A DNA stretch of 64,000 bases, taken from Calycina herbarum. Taxonomy: Eukaryota > Ascomycota > Leotiomycetes > Helotiales > Pezizellaceae. Positions within the stretch are counted from its first letter, which is position 1; each line of letters opens with the position of its first letter. The stretch lies in NCBI GenBank assembly GCA_001414485.1, contig LLEY01000027.1, forward strand, positions 124,001 to 188,000, read 5' to 3'. The translations under genes and the position numbers were made by a program. The notes beneath the pieces are model-generated. The model made no database searches. It was not told the origin of the DNA and saw only the letters and a list, made by a program, of their open reading frames with translations. Shown piece after piece: positions 58,201 through 64,000 of this stretch.

Positions 58201-58785
58201 CTTGGAAGGCAAAAGGCTCTTGGCGAGGACCATCCGGCTACTCTTATAGCAGCTATCAATGTCGGATCCGTGTTCCAAGATCTTGGGCAATACGACCACG
58301 CTGAGGAATACATGGCAAAGGCTTTCAAAACACAAAAAAGAACCTTGGGAATGGAACACCCAGATACATTATTGTGCACAAACAATCTTGCACTTGTATA
58401 TCGGGACCAAGGAAGACTCAAGCTTGCCGAAGAGAATATGGAGAAATTGGTTGATATCAACAAGCGGTTGCTTGGGCCATCCCACTCATATACATTGAAA
58501 AGCACTGCTAACCTAGCAAGGATTCTCAAATGCCAAAGAAGATTTGTGGATGCTCTCAAACTCTACGAGCAAGTCATTTTGCGACTTGAGAAAACACTAG
58601 GTCCGAGTCATCCGTACAACGTCAAATTCTCGGAAGAGTTTGAGGCATTGCGAGTTGAAATGGAGGTGGGTGTGATTGGCAAGGTTTTGCCACTTGGGGG
58701 TTTGAGACGTGGTCACCACATGAGCTTGATCATTTTGCTTGTATTCTTGTCACTGAACTTATTGGTTTGGTATTGTTGTTGGTAG
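55271..58785 (+). CDS. Fungal STAND/NLR-like protein: N-terminal STAND domain, NB-ARC, TPR repeats, possible C-terminal membrane helix
   Basis: Three exons: 55271-55408, 55829-56091 and 56142-58785; 1014 residues. The N-terminal ~170 residues begin MAEPLSILGAASAATSLVDHG, the usual opening of the fungal STAND N-terminal domain. NB-ARC: FIGRDNIL at about 219, P-loop GLGGQGKS at 248-255, Walker B WLMVFDNYDD at about 322-331, GGRIIITSRH at 347-356 and CHPLAITQAG at 412-421. From about 675 to 970 lie six or so kinesin-light-chain-type TPRs (repeated G-x-x-HP-x-T, A-x-x-L...G...A). The last 20 residues are a hydrophobic helix (SLIILLVFLSLNLLVWYCCW) unless a further splice at GTGGGT (about 58665) removes it. 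These proteins are implicated in non-self recognition and programmed cell death. Intron 1 (420 bp) is long and contains a repeat. Confidence 0.85.
55660..55780. repeat. Dispersed repeat inside intron 1 of the STAND gene
   Basis: GAGTTACCCTAG...TGGAACAACGAGGTGGGTAGG followed by ACTGCCGCTTTT and a C-run, matching the right-hand part of the 50.3-kb foldback (CAACGAGGTACC, ACTGCCGCTTTT) and the 58.98-kb copy (GGAACAACGAGCTAGGTAGG). The shared ACTGCCGCTTTT tail supports common origin. Confidence 0.6.
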
Positions 58786-59158
58786 ATATGTTTTCATGAT
58801 TTGTTACAGAAGCCAGCCTTTTCGATTTTCCAATGCATCCATTCCTTTTTGGAGTATCTTACGGGTGGACGGAGAAAGCGGCAGTGAATAGCTAGTACAA
58901 TCCAATGTTACCCTAAATACTTTGGAACAATGAGACTTGATTTTTTTTAAACATTTAAGGTAATTACTTTGAATTATCCTAGGTAGTTGGAACAACGAGC
59001 TAGGTAGGCAGGTACGAACCTGATAGGTACTTTCGGTTTCACATCTGTTGACCGAAGTGCAAGGATTTCATTGCTCACGTGAATATCACTTGAAAATAGG
59101 CCTCTCCTGATGAAAGTTGTATTCATTATTCGCTTCAGTTCGCTTCTCAAGCCAACAT
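58786..59158. other. Convergent spacer with repeat copy
   Basis: Between the STAND gene (+) and the acetylesterase (-). It contains the 58935-59025 repeat copy. No gene. Confidence 0.5.
58895..59025. repeat. Dispersed repeat downstream of STAND gene
   Basis: GTTACCCTAAATACTTTGG with GGAACAATGAG at about 58910-58932, then AATTATCCTAGGTAGTTGG with GGAACAACGAGCTAGGTAGG at 58972-59010. It looks like two half-units in direct order and is related to copies at 50.13-50.34 and 55.66-55.78 kb. Confidence 0.6.
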
Positions 59159-59996
59159 TCATGGCAAAATGAATTTTCCAGCATCAATAGCAGCAACAAT
59201 TGTTGCATTAGGAGCCAAGTAGCCCTTGGTCTGAGTACCCAAGTCCAAATCGGGACTCCGTCCAATCAACTTCGCAACCAAATTTCCAAACAGCTTTTCC
59301 CCAGAAGGATTCAAGTGAGTCCTGTCTCCACTCGCCAAATTATACAAATCAGCGTTACTCTGTCCAATGGCATTGATATAAGCAGTAGAAGCCTTGTTCA
59401 AATCAATGAATTGGGCTTTGTTTTCCTTGGCGACCTCGAGTGCTGCAATTACTTGTGGGGCAAGGTTCTCGATCACCTTCCCAGTGGTGGTATTGAATGT
59501 TCGACGGGTGAGAGATGTGACGAGGATTGGTGAACCGCCGGCACTCCGAACTTGATCGACCATTGCTTTTAGGTTCACTTTGAACTGTGCGACACTGATG
59601 TTTGCTTCTGCTTTTTGATCGTTGTGGCCGAACTACTTTGTATTAGCTCTTGTCATTGGATTTTTGAAGTCTCATATATTGACAACATACCTGAATCGTC
59701 ACATATGGTGTATAGTTCGCGGCGTTTGTCTTCACAGCCGCAATTGTTTGATCCCAAAATCCTCCAGATACGAAGCTCACGGTTGTCCTTCCACTCTTGG
59801 CGAAATTTGTCCCGATTGCTCCATTCGTCAAAAGTTTTAAGAATCCATCTCCCCATCCACCTGCAACTGCAGTTGTCGAATCACCGGCGAGGAAAAAAGC
59901 AGCTGGTTTGGCGGCTTTCTTTTCGTTGGAACTTGATGCTGGTAAAGCTTGACATAGAGACAGGCAGCCAAGGACGAGGGATGATGAGAATTTCAT
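59159..59996 (-). CDS. Rhamnogalacturonan acetylesterase (SGNH/GDSL, CE12-like)
   Basis: Two exons on the minus strand: 59996-59691 and 59632-59159, with a 58-bp intron; 259 residues, close to the family's usual length. The signal peptide is about residues 1-18 (MKFSSSLVLGCLSLCQALP). Catalytic blocks: AGDSTTA with Ser40; GWGDGF with the oxyanion Gly; NFAKSGRTT; FGHNDQ with Asn106, rebuilt across the intron; and SGDRTHLNPSG with Asp205 and His208. The enzyme removes acetyl groups from the rhamnogalacturonan backbone of pectin outside the cell, helping lyases and hydrolases act. That points to a plant-associated lifestyle. Start at 59996 is fixed by the signal peptide. Confidence 0.92.
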
Positions 59997-61090
59997 GATG
60001 ACAGTACGATGAAGAATCTCAATTTGACTGAAGAAAACAGGTAGTGAGAGGTAGCAAGAAACTCAAATGAAAATGAGGGTTTTTGGATATTAATACGACA
60101 TCTCATTGCTTCCGCGGCGGCTGTACGGATCAGATCGGGGGAAGTCAAACGGTGCCGGACAAACTCCAAGATCTGGTAAATCATCTAGTTTCTAAATTTC
60201 TCCATGTTTATATCCACAAATTGTCCTCCTCTTAGAATACCCTGTCTTTTGTTCCTGTTTTCGGTTATGTGGGGTTGCTAAAATGCGAGCGGTTTCTTTT
60301 CCTGTATCTGGTGTTTGTTTCGTGCGCTCTCTCGAACCCCCCCCTCTTATTCATGCAAACAGTGCTCTAGGGTATCTTCTGTTTAGTAGGAATTAATTAG
60401 ATTTTTTATAAGTACAATTCGAGAATTTGAGAAGTAATTTTTTTTAACCTTTTGCCACTTTTTTTCCATCAAATAGCGGGGTTATAGTTATAGTTGCAGT
60501 CGTTTGGGGTATATTGCCGTTTCGGATTATTAGGTACCGAAGGTTTAATTCCCGGGGATCTCAGGAGATTTTAGGGGAGAGTGTGGGGTTGTACGAGTAC
60601 GGAACGACGCTGAATGAGGAAGGCGGAGTTGCCAGGGTAGAAAATCGTGCTTGAAGGAGTGGTTGGCGATATTGGATGGAGTTGATGGGTTTTTCATTTT
60701 GATGATCAACTGCTGGAGGCAAACGGGATTGGAATGCTAGGGTCATGGTTCCATGTCAGGGCTGCTTAGTGTTGCGATTGGCGAGTACAGCCTAACACCT
60801 AACACCTCACAGCTTCTCCAGCTCCAACGAAAAATCGCAAAAATAAACTGGAAATCCGAGAATTAATCTTGATATCCAAACTTATAGGTTTTTAGGCTGT
60901 GGTTGTGGTTTTATCGAAATTTTGCGACCGTATCTCATGTATGAAACCCGCCGCTCTCGCTACACTTAGAGCCTAGCCAACCCCGAATTACAGAGAGCTA
61001 AATACAAATTTTTTGTCTTCAACGCCACTGTCTACAATTTTTCGACAATGGTTCAATCACACCACGACAAATAGCACCCAAAAACTTGAT
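59997..61090. other. Intergenic region
   Basis: Promoter of the acetylesterase (minus strand, left part) and upstream DNA of the decayed zinc-finger locus. Homopolymer tracts of T, C and A are present near 60340, 60440 and 60460. No domain-bearing frame. Confidence 0.5.
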
Positions 61091-62419
61091 GTTATCCCAA
61101 TCTGGAGCTTGCTCTTCGCCCGCCGGCCACTGTATACAATGAGAGATCCGAAAAGGACGGTAGCAACTACATTTGGGAACCGATTCGGACTGTTCTTTCC
61201 AAGTACAATAACGAGATCTTGAACGGAACCGAGTCATTTCTTATTAACCGCTTAGCTCAAGCAAATGTGCAGCGAAGGAAACAATTCGGGTGTTGGGAAA
61301 ACCACCACAAAAAGCTAGCTCAACATACAAAATCAGTGAAATTGAAGGTTGAGGAACATTACGAGGAGGAAAACCCTGCCGTTGACTTTCCAGAAACCCA
61401 AAGAAACGACATGTCGACTCCCGTCATTGCCAGCTGACAGTCGGTTACTACAGCTACTCGTCTGAACATTCCTCAACCGATGGACCATCATGATAATCAC
61501 TCAACTGTCTCAGTTTCAGAATATTTTCCCTTCAATATGGCGGGCAGGAAAAGAGGTAGTGGATTTCCCAGCGCCTCCGAAGTATAATCCAGAGGAAAGT
61601 TTTTTGGAGTGTCCCTATTGCTTCACCCTGTGCTCAACTGAAATTCTTTCAGACAAAGCATGGAAATCTCGCCTCATACATGACTTGAGACCTTATATCT
61701 GCACGTACGAAGATTGTCGAAATCATCTTCAACTTTATGATAGTCTCCAGGAGTGGATCCAGCACGGAAATTCTCATAGAATCATATGGCGCTGTCCCAA
61801 GCATCCTTCTTACAACTATCCCTCCCTTGACGAATTACGAGAGCACTTAAGCCTCAAAGGGCATTCTGCGGGGGATTTTGAAGCCTTGTGTGGATCATTT
61901 CTTCATGCCGCTGAAACGACGTTAACAGCATCAGACAGGTGCTGTCCGATCTGCTCACTTCAGCTCGACACAGCTCGCTCAATTCATAGCCACATAACAC
62001 TGCACCTAGAGCGAATATTCTTAGTTGCGCTGCCTCGTTCCATTGACCAGGAAAATGACGATCCGCATGACGGGGAATCGAACAACGCCGACATTGCTTT
62101 TGGCGGCTCTCGAAATGAGGGTTTCGACGATTCTCAAGATGCGGGTTCCAATCTGAATGAAAATTATTTTTTGGATAGGGCAAACGTGGCGACAAAAAGA
62201 TTCAAGTCGGTGATTAATACAGTCATTATGCTTATTAGGGCAGCTCGTTGGTGGCAAGAGGAATTATTGGCGAAAAAGCGCTCTTCGCTATGCAGTGATA
62301 ATGACGAGAAAACAAGATGCCGGAATTGTTCTCGAAAATATCAACTGCTCGCTAACATTCCGGGTCATGTGGACCCACATCGTCAATCTGCATTGAACCG
62401 CTTCGGGAACTCTGAATGA
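61091..62419 (+). pseudogene. Fungal C2H2-type zinc-finger protein gene, apparently broken
   Basis: A frame from about 61091 reads IWEPIRTVLSKYNNEIL and ESFLINRLAQANVQRRKQF, the start of a widespread fungal C2H2 family, up to a TGA at 61435-61437. The same frame continues past the stop (SVTTATRLNIPQPMD, SVSEYFPFNMAGRK), and then the family sequence moves to another frame at the A-run near 61549-61553. That second frame (61490-62419) carries ECPYCF, WKSRLIHDLRPYICTYEDC, W-x-x-H, HLSLKGH, CCPICSLQLD, HITLHLERIFLVALP and RCRNC. The stop plus frameshift suggest a pseudogene; an unusual intron spanning both is the alternative. Members are often encoded near ankyrin/NACHT genes. Confidence 0.6.
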
Positions 62420-62951
62420 TTTCCTTAAGAAAGGAGGTTTTCTTTGCCGGAATTGCGGAGCAAAAATAATGATATGCCAGTCCTGTGGTATCAACAGCCA
62501 AGGCAAGACTTCTTGCGAGAATTGTGGTGCTGAAGCTTTGGAGTGGGAGGCGGGGAAAAAGGAGGAGGCATTGGAAATCGATGTTCACAACCTCCAGGAG
62601 AGTATACCTACGCTTGATCTCTGGGGTATTGAACGACGGGATAAAGCCTCCAATAATCAGTCAACTCCTTCGTATTCTGCTTGCTCTTTCTCACAAAGAG
62701 ATAGTAGCGCTCGAGTAGAATACAGCAAAACGATAAACAACCGGCGTGATCTTTCGCTGGCCATGTATGCTACTGCTTTAGGGAGATGGGAGAGCGATGC
62801 GTACTGGGTTAGAGGATGCATCTCTGGGGATTTCTTGGGACCGCGACAACTTCTTTTCTCGACCTTGATGGGACGTACGAATAAGGAGCTCAAACAAATC
62901 AAGAATTTCTTGCCATTCAGCTCCTTCAGTGCCAATTTGTTTGTCAGTTAG
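62412..62951 (+). pseudogene. Zinc-ribbon C-terminal fragment
   Basis: A frame overlapping the end of the previous one reads DFLKKGGFLCRNCGAKIMIC, then CQSCG and CENCGAEALEWEAG: three C-x2-C pairs in about 35 residues, as in double zinc ribbons. It lacks its own convincing start; the ATG at 62469 falls inside the first ribbon. The preceding frame ends in another CRNCS pair, so the two frames may once have been one protein separated by a frameshift or intron near 62400. The remaining ~110 residues (SLAMYATALGRWESDAYW and beyond) match nothing I recognise. Confidence 0.45.
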
Positions 62952-63012
62952 AGAGGAAGGCTGAATGGCAAAGGTCCCCTAGAGAGCAGTTAGCATCATT
63001 CTGGAGGAAGAA

Positions 63013-63583
63013 ATGATAGAGCAGACTTTAGAAGGGGGATCAAATGTAGATGAGGACGCTAGTATGCTAGTCCACGCAATATGGGTACTAGAATATAACA
63101 AGGAATCGGACACTGCCATCAACACGATAGTTGACATCGTTACCCGCAGAGATTATGTTCATCTCTCGAAGATTTTGGTTACATACCGCGAACACTGGGC
63201 TGGACGTGCGTTCAAAGATCTTCGAATATACTGATTGTGGTTTAGTATGTAGCTATTGGTCCCGGTTTTTTGTTTTTTTTTGTTGACCCGTTTCACAGTA
63301 TCAGTTTCTCTATTACATTCTGAATGGCGCCAAAAACAGGACAGTCAGGGAGGCTGTAACCATCCACAGTGGCTTAAACCAAGATGAAGTTAGCATAGAG
63401 TTCGTTGTCAAAGAGTGCATCATCCCCGCAATGGTGCGTTTACATTGGGATCGTTCGCATTTAGAGGCGGTGAAGAAATACTATCTTAATGCCTACGGTG
63501 TGAGTTTAAGAAAGGACACCGCGGCTAAAATGAAAGGACTTATAGGTCAGTTTCTGGAAAGGCTCTGTTTGGAGCGGGACAGC
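63013..63583 (+). CDS. Hypothetical protein, exon structure uncertain
   Basis: A 73-residue frame from ATG 63013 (MIEQTLEGGSNVDEDASMLVHAIWVLEYN, shown in part: EDASMLVHAIWVLEYN) ends at 63236. After about 70 bp with a T-run, a second frame from about 63302 to a TGA near 63585 reads QFLYYILNGAKNR and AMVRLHWDRSHLEAVKKYYL with normal codon use. The two look like consecutive helical exons of one protein, but I found no clean GT-AG pair that joins them in frame. It may continue the zinc-ribbon locus. No family recognised. Confidence 0.35.
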
Positions 63584-63589
63584 TGAATA

Positions 63590-64000
63590 GTTTGAGCTAC
63601 TTTGATCTCATACTTCATTGCATCTACTGTATTTACTGATTTCCAAGTTATCTTCTTCGAAGTTTCGGCATGCTTCTTTTCATTGGCGTGAGGTCCATAC
63701 GAATTAGTAGATCAATGAATAGTGTTGGCCATTATTTACTTGCTATGTAGGGACTTTGAAAAATGTCACCATGAGGCTTCAGCGACACTTCAACAACTAA
63801 CCAATCTTAACAGATTCATGATCTTATTTCTGAGTCCATTTATAAACCTATTTTCAAAGCTCCGATTATCAGGACGGCAGCCCCTTCCAAGTTTAACACG
63901 TTCTCGAAATTGGGCATAGGAGTAACTTTTCGAGGCCATAACAGTACGGACAAAGGCTTTCCGTGCCTTGAAGTGCTATTTCTGGCTTCAGCCCCTCGAC
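63590..64000. other. Right edge, no gene recognised
   Basis: Short frames only, none with domain features. The last gene may continue beyond the window. Confidence 0.4.

Noticed and set aside
59615..59998. Plus-strand 127-codon frame over the acetylesterase
   Set aside because: Antisense to a well-supported minus-strand gene with signal peptide and all catalytic blocks.

Overview
The window comes from a filamentous ascomycete (Pezizomycotina). Genes have short GT-AG introns of about 50-150 bp, and the protein families are typical of such fungi: a fungal STAND/NB-ARC-TPR protein, a Zn2Cys6 factor, a GPI-anchored GH16, a rhamnogalacturonan acetylesterase and an HsbA-like protein. One 29.5-kb block shows extreme AT enrichment of the kind left by repeat-induced point mutation (RIP). 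A Leotiomycetes/Helotiales origin is a guess from overall look, not something the sequence proves.

Layout. 0.35-1.2 kb: a gene with four U1-type zinc fingers. 1.78-31.25 kb: an AT-rich transposon island. It is bounded by a ~115-bp inverted repeat with TA target duplications and has a DD34E Tc1/mariner transposase relic next to its right end. I read it as one old Tc1/mariner-type element filled by later insertions, each with its own target-site duplication: Ty3/gypsy-1 (3273-10518, TAAAG), a Fot1/pogo copy A (10684-12507, TA), a Ty1/copia element (13577-29158, CTTTT) and a foldback MITE (29480-29917). The copia element was itself split by Fot1/pogo copy B (18251-20111, TA) and Ty3/gypsy-2 (20466-27944, AATAT). 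All coding regions there are riddled with TAA/TAG in place of CAA, CAG or TGG. Both gypsy elements carry an antisense accessory reading frame between the chromodomain and the 3' LTR, each with a cysteine cluster. The outer element also seems to carry a second gene on the strand opposite its transposase.

31.3-64 kb is ordinary gene-rich DNA. In order: HsbA-like protein (+), FAD-dependent amine/amino-acid oxidoreductase (+), DUF92/TMEM19 membrane protein (+), a 1359-residue coiled-coil protein with a TPR-like tail (-), a second TPR-like protein (-), GPI-anchored GH16 glucanase/transglycosylase-type enzyme (+), aryl-alcohol-dehydrogenase-type aldo/keto reductase (-) divergent from a Zn2Cys6 regulator (+), an RNase III-fold protein (+), a STAND NLR-like protein (+), rhamnogalacturonan acetylesterase (-), and a decayed C2H2/zinc-ribbon locus running to the right edge.

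Functional links are modest. The GH16 enzyme and the acetylesterase are secreted carbohydrate-active enzymes acting on walls or pectin. The reductase and the Zn2Cys6 gene share a 670-bp divergent promoter that contains a small foldback element. Two short dispersed repeat families recur in the gene-rich part: one around a GCGATATGCAACAAA core, which also flanks the island on both sides, and one around a GGAACAACGAG core, which lies in the NLR's long first intron and just downstream of that gene. Gene models were built by eye from splice signals and reading frames.
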